A DNA stretch of 64,000 bases from Zygaena filipendulae. Its lineage: Eukaryota; Arthropoda; Insecta; Lepidoptera; Zygaenidae. The notes beneath the pieces are model-generated. The model made no database searches, had not been told where the DNA came from, and saw only the letters and a list, made by a program, of their open reading frames with translations. Shown in pieces: positions 22,366-33,784 of the stretch. Position numbers and translations under genes: made by a program. Within the stretch, counting starts at the first letter, position 1. Every line of letters starts with the position of its first letter. Where the stretch lies: assembly GCA_907165275.2 (NCBI GenBank), contig OU015658.1:508501-572500 (forward strand), read 5' to 3'.

Positions 22366-22581
22366 TTATATTATAAAGAGGTCAGAGGTCACAAAAGAGT
22401 AAAGTTTGTGAGTTTGTAGGGGGAAATCTCTGGATATGTAGGTACTTATACTGAACCAATTTTAAAAATTCTTTCACCAATAGAAAGCCACGTTATTTGT
22501 GAGTGTCGTAGGCTACATTGTGACCCGTAATTCCCGCGGGAACTCCGAAATTTCCGCGGGTGAAACCCTGGGGACAGCTAG
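22366..22581 (+). mobile_element. Helitron-like element
   Basis: It starts in TATATTATAAAGAGGTCAG, a different left-end subfamily with GTAGGGGGAAATCTCTGG. It ends with CCGCGGGTGAAACC and CAGCTAG. The hairpin has one damaged arm. Confidence 0.75.
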
Positions 22582-22619
22582 TTGATGATAAAATTTTACA
22601 TCGCGGCATCGGTCCCTAT

Positions 22620-22880
22620 ACAGGGTGTAACTTAAAACGAGCGCGGGACGTCAAAGTTAATTTTGGGTTTTTTTTTTTAATAGGTATATACTTATTTGAA
22701 ACGATATATTTGGATTTTGTTATGATGTTTATGGAGAAGATTAATATGACGTGTCGAGCTCTTTTCTTCGACATCTTCTATGAGCTCCGAGAAAGACTTC
22801 GCAAACTCTAATAGCACCATGGTTTGCAATTTCAAACCGAATACCGATGACGTTTGTATATTCTATTTTTTTTTTATAAA
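22620..22880 (+). repeat. Diverged dispersed repeat, copy 1
   Basis: GAGCTCCGAGAAAGACTTCG, CACCATGGTTTGCAATTTC and neighbouring words align with 57325-57570 in the same orientation. The family is not identified, and the frames inside do not look like real protein. Confidence 0.5.
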
Positions 22881-22881
22881 C

Positions 22882-23082
22882 TAGCTGTTTCCCGCGATTT
22901 CACCCCCGTTAATTTCGGAGTTCCCGCCGCAATTCCGCAATAGCCTATGTTACTCAGGGATAATGTAGCTTTATAATGGTGAAAGGATTTTTGAAATCGG
23001 TTTAGTAGTTTTTGAGATAAATCATAACAAACAAGCACAAAAAAAAAAGAAATCTTTCCTCTTTATAATATTTGTACGTATA
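22882..23082 (-). mobile_element. Helitron-like element
   Basis: On the minus strand it ends GGGGGTGAAATCGCGGG then CAGCTAG. The left end has ATATTATAAAGAGG, as in the 22366 copy but in opposite orientation. Confidence 0.75.
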
Positions 23083-23481
23083 GACAAATTCAAATCTGTT
23101 ACCCATCTCAATGATTAGAAACGACACACGCACAAGGAATCTAATCAAATGAAAATCTGTTTGCGTTTACAAAAAATAATATCACTATACTTTCAATACT
23201 GTTTTGAATAATATTATGCGAATATGTTTTCCTTTTAATATGAAAGCCCGAATTTATACCTTTATATATCGTAAGCTTTTCACATAACGAGTTATTTATT
23301 GAATTTACACAAAGGCTTAATGCTGAAAGAGGAATTAATAACAACGATATCGAATATAATGTTACGTAAATACTAAATACAATATATTTCGTGCTTCGAT
23401 TCTATTTACATGTCTAAACTGAACACAGGTGTTCGCTATTTTTTTTTGGTTGATATAGGTATAAGAGTGGATTTTAGTTGT

Positions 23482-23672
23482 ATCCTTACTTATAAATGTT
23501 ATAAACGCGAAAGTTTGTGTGTATGGATGTATGGATGTTGGTTACACTTTCATGCAAAAACAGATGAATGGATTTTAATGAAACTTTACAACAGTATAGC
23601 TTATATATCAGAATAACAGGGTACTTTTTACTCGTCTCCCGAAACTCCAGCGGGAACATAACGCGGGTGAAA
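23482..23672 (+). mobile_element. Helitron-like element lacking terminal CTAG
   Basis: TCCTTACTTATAAATGTTAT starts the copy, with AACGCGGGTGAAAT at the right. The final hairpin arm and CTAG are missing. Confidence 0.65.
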
Positions 23673-23696
23673 TTGAATTAATTTTATTGCATACTA

Positions 23697-23772
23697 CACG
23701 TTATCAGAGGTACCTACAGAAAAGGATATAGAGTACTTTTTGTCCCAGAATTCCCGCGGGATCTCCAAAATT
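23697..23772 (+). mobile_element. Helitron-like element fragment
   Basis: Internal block ACGTTATCAGAGG to AATTCCCGCGGGATCTCC only, immediately following the previous copy. Confidence 0.55.
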
Positions 23773-23987
23773 TCTTCTTATTACACTTTAAGTGAGATCT
23801 TTTAATTGAATGTCAAGAAATATGTTTAAATCGTGTTTATCTCAAAACCGCCATTTTGCAAGTAGGTACCTACTGCGTTTGCAATAAGGATATTCTCTCT
23901 GGATATTTATTTTTGACTCGTTCAATGCATGATGTGGGAAAATCCTTAAAAACTTATAGAAAGCAGAAACGAAAGGACTATTGTACG

Positions 23988-24354
23988 TAGGGTTTCCACC
24001 TTTTTTGGAAAAAAAATATAGTATTTTTCCGAAAAAAGATGCAAAAATGCAGGGAAAAAAATTGAACATATTTATTCTTAATCATTATGTATCCGGCAGC
24101 ATTCATTTACAAATTATTGCTAGTTTGACAGTTGACACTTTGTGGCCGCGTATACGTTTCGTTCTGAAACTTCTGAGCTTCCCCATGCTGCGCTACGGGT
24201 GCGTTCTAGATCAGTCACAGTTAATATAAAAAAGTGCTCAGTTGAATCGGGGATAAAAATAAAGTATTTTTTATACTATATTATTCTTCTATAATATATA
24301 GTACAAATGACTGAAATATAGTACATATATAATATAGTACGGGTGGCAACCCTA
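23988..24354. mobile_element. hAT-like MITE
   Basis: TAGGGTTTCCACC and GGTGGCAACCCTA form terminal inverted repeats. Eight-base flanks ATTGTACG and ATTGTACC look like a target duplication with one mismatch, the size typical of hAT elements. The interior is AT-rich with TATAGTAC words and no transposase. Confidence 0.7.
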
Positions 24355-24359
24355 ATTGT

Positions 24360-25835
24360 ACCTACGCTACAAAAAATATCATCCTTTAAAACCACTGTAG
24401 AATTTAGAGCGGGCGATGCTCCAAAACGCTTTGCCTATTCATAGACATGTCAAATTTCACAAACTGACGGAATTACGTAAGCATCGACACATTCGACGAG
24501 TGGAAGCCATTAAATAAGAAGAGTAAATAAACATAGTGGTGCAATATAGTACCTACTGTAATAACATTTCAAATATTCATACAAGTTCCAAAGTTTCGAA
24601 CAAGGAACATCAAGTAGTAACGGGAAGGATGCGGGCCGCCCCGCCCGAGCCGCCCGCCCATCGCGCCCGGAAGCGGTAATACCTACATACACCGCGACAC
24701 TTTCCACGCACGTTAGCAAAGAAAACGGCGTGAAAGTGCCCGCGAAAAGACTTGAAATTTATTTCGGTTAAAATTGGGGATGTTACGGAAGTGGTTTATG
24801 GACACCGAAGTCGGAGTTTTCAAATTTTTTGGTCGGAGTCAGGTGTGGTGGTAGAAGAGAGATGATTATGATGATATAATATCAGCAATACTTTTGCTAT
24901 GCTATACTAATCCACGACAGAAAGCACGTGGGAAAGGGGAGTTCTCCGCACCACATGCATGAACCTCAGTTAAAAGTGTCGGAGCCGAAGGTGGAACCGG
25001 CGGCGGTGTTAGACTTATCGGAGTCGGAGTCCTTCGACTCCGTAACATCCTTAGTTGAAAGTAGATACTATTACTATTTTGTTGACGTAAACTTACGATT
25101 GCTAAACAGTTAAAAGAAAAAATAAACTCTAAAATTAATTTCATTTATTATGTCTTTAAAAAAAAACCTTATCTTAACTCCGTTGAAAGCCTCGAAAACG
25201 CCGCTGGTGTACTACAACATGCATCGTAGTCATACGTAAGCCGTAATACGAGAAAATATATTATCAATGAAACTTTTATGCAAACTAGCCGCATAAAGTT
25301 TTTAAAGCCCCACAACTAGAGCTAAACATAAGCTAGCACCTCTCGCTATAAAAAAACCATATCTTTCAAGATACTTTTTTAAAAACGAAATCGAATGAAT
25401 ATGTAGAATAAAGTAAATAAAATGTTTTGATGATAAAATACCTACAATTGGTGGAAAATTTTCAGATTTTCAGTTCACCGTACCCGCAAAGTGGCGTATA
25501 AATAAATCGGGAGAGTGTATCTCAAACAAGTGATCCAGCACGGAGTGTAAATACACAAAGGGAAAATCAAACATCATTTGCAAAGCGATTCGATTATAAT
25601 ACACAATTAATGTATACAAAAGACGGCTAAAAGCGATCCCGAAACTCAATTTAGATAGCGACTTATCTTGCTGTTATATTATAATAATAATAATATTATA
25701 ATCTATGTGTGTTAGCAATACAAGGACAGTCAGCGAGGGGGTGCGACGTTCGAAGACTATTAAAATGTATTAGCTGAGTAGCTGCCCCGTGCGAATATAT
25801 TTTCACATTCGATCCGATCAAATTTTACCACTAGC
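24360..25835. other. No supported gene
   Basis: A CpG-rich patch at 24625-24690 contains a minus-strand ATGGGCGGGCGG start but no convincing protein. GGAGTCGGAGTC simple-sequence words at 24800-25045 recur, reverse-complemented, at 55330-55450 and look like a dispersed repeat. Confidence 0.4.
24770..25055 (+). repeat. GGAGTCGGAGTC-rich dispersed repeat
   Basis: GATGTTACGGAAGTGG, GAAGTCGGAGTTTTC and TCGGAGTCGGAGTCC are shared, inverted, with 55330-55450 (CCGACTCCGAC and CTGTAACATCC words). The open frames in both strands are a result of the hexamer-like repeat. Confidence 0.5.
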
Positions 25836-25841
25836 TTATAG

Positions 25842-26076
25842 GGACGCAGATAAGCAATAACATGTTAACACACAAAATTAAGTTACCTATTCAGGACGAT
25901 TTATTGAGAGTTAGGGAATGTTTTTTAATTATGTGTTTACCTTATTACATTGTTAAAGTATGTAACAAAATATTGAACATAAAAAATGTTGACACAAAAT
26001 GGCGCTATAATTTTAAAACACGATTAACTCAAAATTTCTCCAGTGTGGGTTAACACACTATTGCTTATCTATGTCC
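25842..26076 (+). mobile_element. 235-bp MITE family, copy 1
   Basis: Terminal inverted repeats GGACGCAGATAAGCAATA and TATTGCTTATCTATGTCC, with TTAACACAC/GTGTGTTAA-type words next to them. The flanks no longer show a target duplication. Confidence 0.8.
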
Positions 26077-26351
26077 AATTAGAAGAATGTAAACAATCTA
26101 ACTACCAGTTGTAATGTGAGTTGAACAGATTGGCAATAGATGGCGTTTCATACATGTTACGTTTTTTATAAAACAAATTGCTATTACCAATGTCATTACT
26201 AATAACCAAAACATTAATTAAAACGCAATTAGAATCATTAATTTTAATAAAGAATCAAGAATTTGAAAAATAACATAAACAGTATGTTAACGACCAAATT
26301 TTATGTATTTTTAGTTCTTCAAAACTCAGTTTTCTTGAAAAAAAAGAACAT

Positions 26352-26398
26352 ACAGTCGAATTGAGAACCTCCTCCTTTTTTGGAAGCCTATTAAAAAC
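26352..26398 (-). repeat. Fragment of AACCGACTTC...GGAGG repeat
   Basis: GTCGAATTGAGAACCTCCTC followed by CTTTTTTGGAAGCC is the same terminus as at 53612-53660. Confidence 0.5.
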
Positions 26399-26814
26399 AA
26401 ACATGATTAAAGTTTTATAAAACACGAACTTCGGACCTTTTCATCAGCATATTCTGAGGTCATTGGATGCTGTCAAGCTAATTTGAATCCATCCAATAAA
26501 ATCGTTTGGTTTGTTCGAACAAACCGTCAGCCAATTGTTTAATTAACAAGATTCAACCAATCGTTAATCGTATCGATCCATACTCCATCCATACCCATAG
26601 ATACTCAGTGTATTTGTAGAAACAATTTGTAGATAGCAGAAACACAAATTGAAAACAAATTATATTAAAAAAAAACAAAAATAAGTAGGTATCTGAAGTA
26701 AGTAATTAATCAAATTGGAACTGAGTAAACAACCGATATAATTATTTTGTTATTATGTATGTACTTGTAAGTTGTACCTACTTGTTTTTACTTCACCTCG
26801 ACTTCTTACCGCTT

Positions 26815-26995
26815 GGCCACAGTCTTTGCGGCGGCGGCGGCGGCGCCGGCAAAAACAAATGGTAGACAACATACGAAGTTGGCCACAGCTATCAGCGGCG
26901 CGAGCTGTGGCCTACTTCTTATACTGTCTACCATTTGTTTTTGCCGCTGCCGCCGCCGCCACCGCCGCCGCGCGCCGCCGCAAAGACCACAGGCG
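26815..26995. mobile_element. GC-rich foldback element
   Basis: Two arms of about 80 bases face each other: GGCCACAGTCTTTGCGGCGG with CAAATGGTAGACAAC on the left and their complements (GTCTACCATTTG, CCGCCGCAAAGACCACAGG) on the right. The centre is GGCGCGAGC. The arm sequence recurs inside the giant inverted repeat at 39.5 and 40.85 kb. Ala- and Arg-rich frames here are artefacts of GCC/CGG repeats. Confidence 0.75.
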
Positions 26996-27004
26996 CCGCC
27001 CTTA

Positions 27005-27146
27005 AAGCCCGCTCCACATTCTCGCGAGAACTTTGCGAGAACGCGAGAATACCACGAAAACGTGAATGTGGAGCCGATGTTCTCCGCCGTTTCTCATGAT
27101 TTTTTCGCGTTCTCGCAAGGTTCTCGCGAGAATGTGGAGCGGGCTT
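27005..27146. mobile_element. 142-bp palindromic MITE, TA target
   Basis: AAGCCCGCTCCACATTCTCG and CGAGAATGTGGAGCGGGCTT are inverted ends with TA on both sides. Internal CTCGCGAGAAC/GTTCTCGCGAG words extend the pairing. Confidence 0.85.
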
Positions 27147-27254
27147 TAGAAAATGATCGGTAGTAAAATCATAACACGTGTAAACTACTGTACTGTACAG
27201 ACGGGCACGTTACCACGAGGCTGCCGCCCACTTGCGATTTCAATGCGAATTCTA

Positions 27255-27418
27255 GCTATTCAACGCGGATTCACCCGCATCCCGCAGTGATTTCGGAGTT
27301 CCCGCGGGAATTCCGGGATAAAAAGTACCTTATATACTTCTTTGCACCCCTGACAACCAACCTATGCAAAATTTAATGGTGATCGGTCAAGTCGTTCTCA
27401 AGTTATGGCGTGACCAAG
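27255..27418 (-). mobile_element. Helitron-like element, left end missing
   Basis: The hairpin (CGCGGATTCACCCGC on plus) and the TTCCCGCGGGAATTCCGGG and GATCGGTCAAG blocks are present. It ends without the ATATTATAAA start. Confidence 0.65.
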
Positions 27419-27654
27419 GGAAATAGAGATAATTTTTTATGTCTAGTAAATTATTTATCAAACTTTGACCCTTAATATCTTTTGAACGAGGACCCAGTTG
27501 ACTTTAGACTCCTTGGTAGTAGTTATAGCCTTGGATCCCCTCTCCACCACCAAAAATCATTAAAGTCGCCGTTAAAGACCCACACGTCTGAGTCTTCTTG
27601 TTAGTTTAAGTCAGGACATAAGGAATAGACAATACTATTCGTGCCAGAAAAATG

Positions 27655-27707
27655 TTCCCAAAGGAATTCAGAAACAAACACAGGCGATGTCGCGGCGAAC
27701 AGCTAGT
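27655..27707 (+). mobile_element. Helitron-like element, terminal fragment
   Basis: GGAATTCAGAAACAAACACAG through ACAGCTAG. The hairpin is damaged (GGCGATGTCGC). Confidence 0.5.
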
Positions 27708-27860
27708 TTAATAGAAACACGATCGTTATTTTCATCATTATAAATGCGAAATTTCCCTTCTCCGTCTATAATTTAATAGACTGAGAACGAAATGAAGCAA
27801 CGAAGGGATTATTTTTCCTGAGCTCCCGAAATAATTACCGACTTAATTGGTATATTATAC

Positions 27861-28067
27861 AACTAGCTGTCCCCCGCGGTTTCACCCGCGGTAATTTCGG
27901 AGTTCCCGTTGGAATTTCGGGATAAAAAGTACCCTATGTCACCCTAGAATATCGTAGCTTCCAATAAGCGAAAGAATTTTCAAAATCAGTTCAATGGATC
28001 CAGAGGATTACCCCCTACAACGTCACAAACTAACAAACTTTAGCTTTTTTATAATATTAGCATAGAT
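27861..28067 (-). mobile_element. Helitron-like element, full length
   Basis: A perfect CCGCGGGTGAAACCGCGGGG hairpin (minus) before CAGCTAG. The left end on minus begins ATCTATGCTAATATTATAAA. Confidence 0.82.
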
Positions 28068-28069
28068 TA

Positions 28070-29175
28070 TATTATATTCACCCTCGTACATGCTTACCTT
28101 CACAATGTCATAACAAAATAACAAAACAGTTGTATTATTTGTAATAGGTACCGAGAATCGTGGAAAGTCACCGTGAGGCAAATAAAACAATCTCAATCGA
28201 AGAAGCACCATAATATTTCTAAATATAGCTCGATACGTTTGAGTTTTAATTGAAAAAAAAAAGGTGTGCATCCATTTTATACATTTAAATTGGTTTCTAA
28301 ATTCACAGGTGGGAGACGAGAAATATGTGCAGATGTGTTCGACCGGTATAAATAAGTACGCATCTAATTTAGCGGATGATTTACTTACGTCCGAAAGACT
28401 CCTAAAGCATTAACACTGAAAATAATTATCATTAAATGATTTTACATTAAAAACAGCGATTTCACAGCTTCTAATATTATAATTAAGTAAATCGTACAGA
28501 ATTATATTCAGTTACAGAAATCAACAGTTAGCCTTTTTTTTTGTTTAAAACGACGTGCGAATATGCGCCAAGCTCACACCCCTGATAATTTCTTAATATG
28601 TTGACATAATACCACACCTTAACCGTACAAATAAGACACATTATAACGACCTCCTGTGTTTATTCAAAAGAAATCTAATTAAAAAAAAAAAACAACGACC
28701 TAAAGAACTGTGCCAGCGAATCGATAATAATACTAAGTCAGGGGGGTGGGGGTGGGAAAAAAACTGCTCGAACAACACAATACGTGCATTGTTATATTGA
28801 ACATACACTTAAAAGATATTAAAAGCTCATTTTATATTATCGACGGCAATTTAACGTGGATCGTGAGCGCGGAAAACGCGTCCAGCCGCGAGCGGCGCCC
28901 GACGCCGACTGAGGATCGCTGACAACCGCCGCCCGGCTGGGGAAAACCAAGGGGGAGCCGAAGGGATGCTTGTGTGCCAACCTACATAGGTATACAAAAT
29001 GATAGAACTCATATTAAATACACTTATACAGGTGCTATCTCTTTGTCTATGTAGCCTCGTCTGGCCCGAGCCGTCCGGGACCATAACAAGTATAAGTAAC
29101 AACAAAAACAGGATGTTAGGAAGGGAGAGCACTACTTATTACATCCTCAGGTGTAAATAATAAGAATAGACATCC
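28070..29175. other. No supported gene; GC-rich patch at 28855-28975
   Basis: The patch has CpG-rich sequence with open minus-strand frames. One begins with a GTG and a hydrophobic LFLLLLILVMV run but has no recognisable family. A GGGGGGTGGGGGTGGG run lies at 28741-28757. An exon or promoter is possible but unproven. Confidence 0.35.
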
Positions 29176-29177
29176 AT

Positions 29178-29300
29178 AATACAATATTATAAATGCGAAT
29201 GTGAGTTTGTTTGTGTGTTTTTTACGCTTTCCAAAATTAACTACCTACCTCAACCGATTATCATGAAATTTTGCATACACTTTGTACAGAAAAGATAATA
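29178..29300 (+). mobile_element. Helitron-like element, left half
   Basis: ATATTATAAATGCGAATGTG to ATCATGAAATTTTGCATACAC. The right half with the hairpin is absent. Confidence 0.6.
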
Positions 29301-29387
29301 TTATTATGATGATGAGGTAGTTAGGCGTGAATTTGTTGGTTCAAACTCACATTCGCATTTATAATAGATACTGGGATTATACGTAAC

Positions 29388-29586
29388 TATAGCTGTTTCC
29401 CCCTGATCTCAGTTTACCCTTCGGAACTTCTGGATAAAACGTAGCCTATGTGCTAGCCCACGGTATAAGCTATCCCCATTCCAAATTTCATCCAAATCCG
29501 TCCAACCGTTTCACCGTGAAAGAGTAACAAACATACTAACACACACACACACAATCACCAACTTTCACATTCATGATATTAATCTG
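29388..29586 (-). mobile_element. Helitron-like element, strongly diverged
   Basis: ATAGCTGTTTCCCCCTGATC at the hairpin end and CCAAATTTCATCCAAATCCG inside. The hairpin no longer pairs well. A CA microsatellite lies inside. Confidence 0.6.
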
Positions 29587-29604
29587 AGACTGAAAATTTT
29601 ATAT

Positions 29605-29840
29605 GGACGCAGATAAGCAATAACATGTTAACCCACAAAATTAAGTTATTGATTCAGAACGATTTATTGAGAGTTAGGGAACGTTTTTTAATTATGTGTT
29701 AACCTTATTACAATGTTTAAATATGTAACTAAATATTGAACATAAAAAATGTTGATACAAAATGGCGCTCCTACTTTTAAAACACGATTTACTCAAAATT
29801 TCTCCGGTGTGGGTTAACACACTATTGCTTATCTATGTCC
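29605..29840 (+). mobile_element. 235-bp MITE family, copy 2
   Basis: GGACGCAGATAAGCAATAAC and TATTGCTTATCTATGTCC ends, flanked by ATAT on both sides. A plus frame running out of this copy to 30214 starts inside the MITE and is not considered a gene. Confidence 0.85.
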
Positions 29841-30460
29841 ATATTGGATGTGTGAGTAGGATTAAAAACCCGTCGAATTTCAGCTTGGCCGCTCCACAGC
29901 GTTTGCCCTCTCCTGGCACGCAGCCTGGGTCCCTAGCCAAAACCTGTGAAGGCTATTTGTTGGTTTATAGTCAAGTTGCACTCAATGTCGGCTTTTGTTT
30001 TACAGTTTTAGGCCGGCTAAGAATCAATTTAGGGAACCGGAGCCTACGATCAATTCCTCCCTTAATAGTCCAATACTATAGTAGTGGGACGAAGCGGGCT
30101 TTGAAAAATTACTGTAGGTACTTGACTTCAATAGTATTTTCTCTTGAAATCAAAGTTTTGTACACTATATTTTGTTGTAATATACAACGTGTTAATGAAT
30201 TAACTGAAAACTAGAAAGTAGTTTGCTCAGAATCAACTAGCGAATCGATCGCACTATGTTTTAATATAGGTTATATTTTTTCATTTTTATCAGCCCATGT
30301 CTAAATTATTTATAATACAATATTTGGCGCGTACGCCGCCCACAGCAAAAAAATTTGAACCGGTAGGCGCGGGCGTAGCGCTTGGAATTTCGTAGATAGT
30401 TCACCTCCAAACTAATGTTGAATAACTTTTAAAGTAAGTATAAATTTTTTCGACATAATA

Positions 30461-30827
30461 GTACATTGTTATCCTAGGGGTGAAAGTAACTTATTTAGTC
30501 CCGAGACGGGGTTTAGCTAATAGATCGAGGGACTAAATAAGTCTTTCTCCCGAGGATAACAGTGCTTTTCATTACGAATGTAAGGAAAGTTAAAATAAAA
30601 ATAGCAATTAGCTAAAGAAAAAAATGAGTGAATTTTATTTTACATAAATCAACCATTAGGTGTGCTACTGGCCAGTAAGTATGCCCCCTATTACATAAAA
30701 AAAAACTTGATTTTCTGCAGTATCCAGCTGTCAGTTGAAAGCGATTCTCCCTAGGGCTGAAAAGTGTTACTTTCAACCCGCTTCTCAGGCAACTTCAGAC
30801 CTACTTTCCGAGTATGAGTAATGAAAA
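30461..30827 (+). mobile_element. Structured dispersed element, copy A
   Basis: It runs from GTACATTGTTATCCTAGGGG to GAGTATGAGTAATGAAAA, flanked by ATA on both sides. Near its left end a long hairpin pairs AACTTATTTAGTCCC with GGGACTAAATAAGT and TTATCCTAGGGG with CCCGAGGATAA. A second copy at 46137-46745 is in the same orientation. Confidence 0.78.
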
Positions 30828-30954
30828 ATATATTTTAATCATACTATTGTTTATTTTTTTTAATGGGGTGTATCAGGTTTTCAGTTAATTCATTAACACG
30901 TACATACATAATTATTTATTAGGACAGAATTATTTTCCTACATTAAGCCACTAG

Positions 30955-31155
30955 TATGATTTAGAGGTAAAGTTTGTAATTATGGATGTAGGGGATAACC
31001 TCTGGAACTACTGAACCTTTTCTAATAATTCATTCACTGATTGGAAGCTATAATATCCATAATTATAGGATACTTTCATGACGTTACAAAAGGTTTTCAA
31101 GGAAATTCCGAATTTGACTTGGGTGAAATTATGTGGGGTACAAACTACTTATTCG
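30955..31155 (+). mobile_element. Helitron-like element, degenerate
   Basis: Remnants GGATGTAGGGGATAACCTC, GGAACTACTGAACC and TGGGTGAAATTATGTGGGG are in order. The hairpin is lost. Confidence 0.5.
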
Positions 31156-31772
31156 AGAAATTATATGAATGCAGATTTTGAAATACTAAAAAACCAGTTT
31201 TAATTATATTTGAGACTAAAATTATTTTACGAATGCCCACAAATAATTGATTAATTGAATTCTCAATCGCAGCTGCTTCCGCAAAAATATTTACAATCGC
31301 AAAGTTATTAATATAATATCAAACTGGTTTCGCATCGATTCTTCGAAGTGTCGTTTCTTTTATGTCGATCGAAAAAAAAAAAGCTTCAACTTAATTTTCT
31401 TTTCTCAAAAGTAATTTCCGTTAGTTGTAGATTATTATTTCTCTTTTGTGGAGAGTGAAAATTGATAAAAGGATGCTAAAAATAGAGAAGACATCCTACT
31501 AATATTATAAATAATTAATAATGCTAGAGCCTTATTACACAGCGCTATCTGGTATCAAAAGAAGCAGAGTTTGTAATATGGCTACCTGAGTACTGATATA
31601 ATACCAATATACTTTTTGATACTAAACACCTAGATACAAGATAACATTTACCTCGATGCGGGGTTTGAGTCCTCGACACTTGGTTATGCAGTCAGTTTTG
31701 CATACCACAAATTATGGTACTGCGTGGAGATTGGAAATGACGGGCCATTTCTTATTCCAACTACCCATATAT

Positions 31773-32156
31773 ACAGGGTGTCCCGTAAATCGACGTCAAG
31801 CCAGAACTGGGTGATAGGCTAAGTCATAACTTAATAGAAAAATGTATTTTTTTTTATTTATAAAAATTATAAAAATTTACACCCTGCGACGGTTCTTTAA
31901 CTCCTGTTGCTACAAACCTTAACTTTTTTCAATTTTCTTCTTATTGTGTAATCCTGAATAGTGTTTGTGAAAACTACTGCTTAAAATTTAAGTTTTTGCC
32001 AATGAAGTTATCAAAATTATTGCTTTCGTCAGTTTTTAATGACTGTCCTTTTTTTAAATAGGCATAGCAAAGATTTTCCTATTTTTCTGTTGACAGCTGT
32101 TATAACTTAGCCTATCACCTGGTTCTGGCTTGACGTCGATTTACGGGACACCCTGT
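31773..32156. mobile_element. 384-bp MITE with ~55-base inverted ends
   Basis: ACAGGGTGTCCCGTAAATCG at the left is inverted at the right end (CGATTTACGGGACACCCTGT). Pairing continues through GACGTCAAGCCAGAAC and TGATAGGCTAAGT. No clear target duplication is seen. Confidence 0.88.
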
Positions 32157-32485
32157 TTGTCGGCCGCCGAGGCATTGTGTTCGCGGCGCGGCGTGCGACT
32201 CGGTCTGCGTCGACCGACTGCTACGGAAGCAAACGATTGTGCCGTGTGCGTCAACGACAAATGGTCGACAACTTGACATGCCAATATAATAACCAGCGCT
32301 GGAAGACTCCAGCCGGTGTGTGAGCTAGTAGCATTCTTACCTGAAACAATGAAAACAAAACCATTAGCGTTTAGCAAATGAAGATAGTTATGGAAAAAAG
32401 AAAAACAGATAAGAAAAACAGAATGTAGAGATTCATCTCCAAAGAACTATAATATTAAATTTCGTCATAACCAGCGAAGAGATAC
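32157..32485. other. CpG-rich patch without supported gene
   Basis: Sequence directly right of the MITE is CpG-rich to about 32260, unlike its surroundings, and may be a promoter or 5' exon. A minus-strand CAG|GTAAGA-like junction near 32338-32345 is ambiguous as to donor or acceptor. No protein family is recognised. Confidence 0.3.
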
Positions 32486-32486
32486 T

Positions 32487-32748
32487 AGCTGTGCCCCGCA
32501 GTTGCACCCGAATATATTCCACAGCTAACCGTTAACGTAGCGTACGTAATGAAAGCTCTCAAAAGGAATATTTTCCACCGTTTTAGCAACATTTTTTATT
32601 GCTGCTTCACTCCTATTGGACTTAGCATGATGATATACATATAGCATATAGCCTTCCTCGATAAATGGGCTATCTAAAACTGAAAGATTTTTTTAAATCG
32701 GACCAGTAGTTCCTGAGATTAGCGCGTTCAAGCAAGCAAACTCTTCAG
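32487..32748 (-). mobile_element. Helitron-like element, long subfamily
   Basis: CTAGCTGTGCCCCGCAG on plus marks the hairpin end. The body contains ATATAGCCTTCCTCGATAAA, TCGGACCAGTAGTTCCTGAG and GTTCAAGCAAGCAAAC, typical of a longer variant. Confidence 0.65.
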
Positions 32749-33511
32749 CTTCCTCTGGAAGAAAAGAATATTATAGAATTTCTTCCAGGGAATACCCATA
32801 GCCCTTCTATGTATGAAGAATACCTACTTATAGAAGAAACTAATTGTAAAAAATAAACGAGAAAATTTAAAAACAGTTTTACACGTCATTCAATAGAGAT
32901 AAAACTCAATAAAATGCCATAACCCAACTCATATACGGAGCAACTCCACAACTTATTCATAATTCATGACGCCATTTGCATCGCACTCGTGTGTCGTATA
33001 TGTCGAATAGTTTCCAACCGTCTGGAGACAGGCACTGTACATACATATAATAAGAACTTTTAACGTGAAGTCGTTAGGGCGAGTTAAATACATTTGATGC
33101 TGTAAACTTTTGAATTAAATCAATTTTAGATTAGGGTTGGCACGTGGCTGTCTGGCGGAAAGCAGTGATAAATTCTGTCCATTTTAGCATAAAGTTCAGT
33201 AAAAAATATTGAGCCCTTTATTGCGTAGATACTATGTTTTTGCTTGCTCCATCGCTCTATAGAGAGTGTCACTTCTATTGCAATACAAATTGCATGATTT
33301 ACCAGAAACAGAATCGTCCAAGGATTATATCATTATGATTCCAGTACCTACACTGTTTTCGGGCAGATTTCTATAGAGACAACATAATTTCTCAATATTC
33401 CTGTGGATTCACCTGAGGATTACAGAGGACAAAAATTATCGGGATGAAGCCTGGTTGTGAATCCAAGAGGACGGACGAAAATTTCGGAGAGTTTCATTGC
33501 ATTGCGCTGAA

Positions 33512-33784
33512 ATCTTTAACTGATGATAACTTTTTCCCCTATGTCCTATTTCGATGAAACAAAGCGTATATGTTGCTCCAGATTTAGCTTAATCTACTAC
33601 TGAAAACTGCATGACAACCCGTTCAGTAGATGCGGAGATTATCGAGAACAGACAGACAGAAAATAATTTTAAAAACTTTTTTTTTGGGCTTGGTACTACT
33701 CTTCTTTTATCACCCCTCTCAATTTTAGGTAAAAATATTCAATGTACAGAATCGCAGATTCTACTCTTTCATTATTGTATAGAT
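33512..33784 (-). mobile_element. Helitron-like element, hairpin end missing
   Basis: It matches the 49982-50297 copy (ATTTCGATGAAACAAAGCG, TTCAGTAGATGCGGAGATTA, TTTTATCACCCCTCTC) but lacks the CCGCGG end. It provides an uninterrupted version of the site where the 46137 element inserted. Confidence 0.7.

Noticed and set aside
24510..24719. N-terminal exon of the ZNRF-type ligase in the GC-rich patch
   Set aside because: An MGGR start is present on minus, but the following residues do not resemble the family and no donor with the needed phase was seen.
26772..27163. Ala- and Arg-rich frames
   Set aside because: Products of GCC/CGG repeats in a foldback element and the adjacent MITE.
28851..29132. 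Secreted peptide with LFLLLLILVMV leader
   Set aside because: The frame lacks an upstream ATG (starts with GTG), has no recognisable mature part and no splice support.
29762..30214. 150-codon plus frame
   Set aside because: It starts inside the terminal part of a MITE copy and runs into unique DNA; composition is not protein-like and nothing is recognised.
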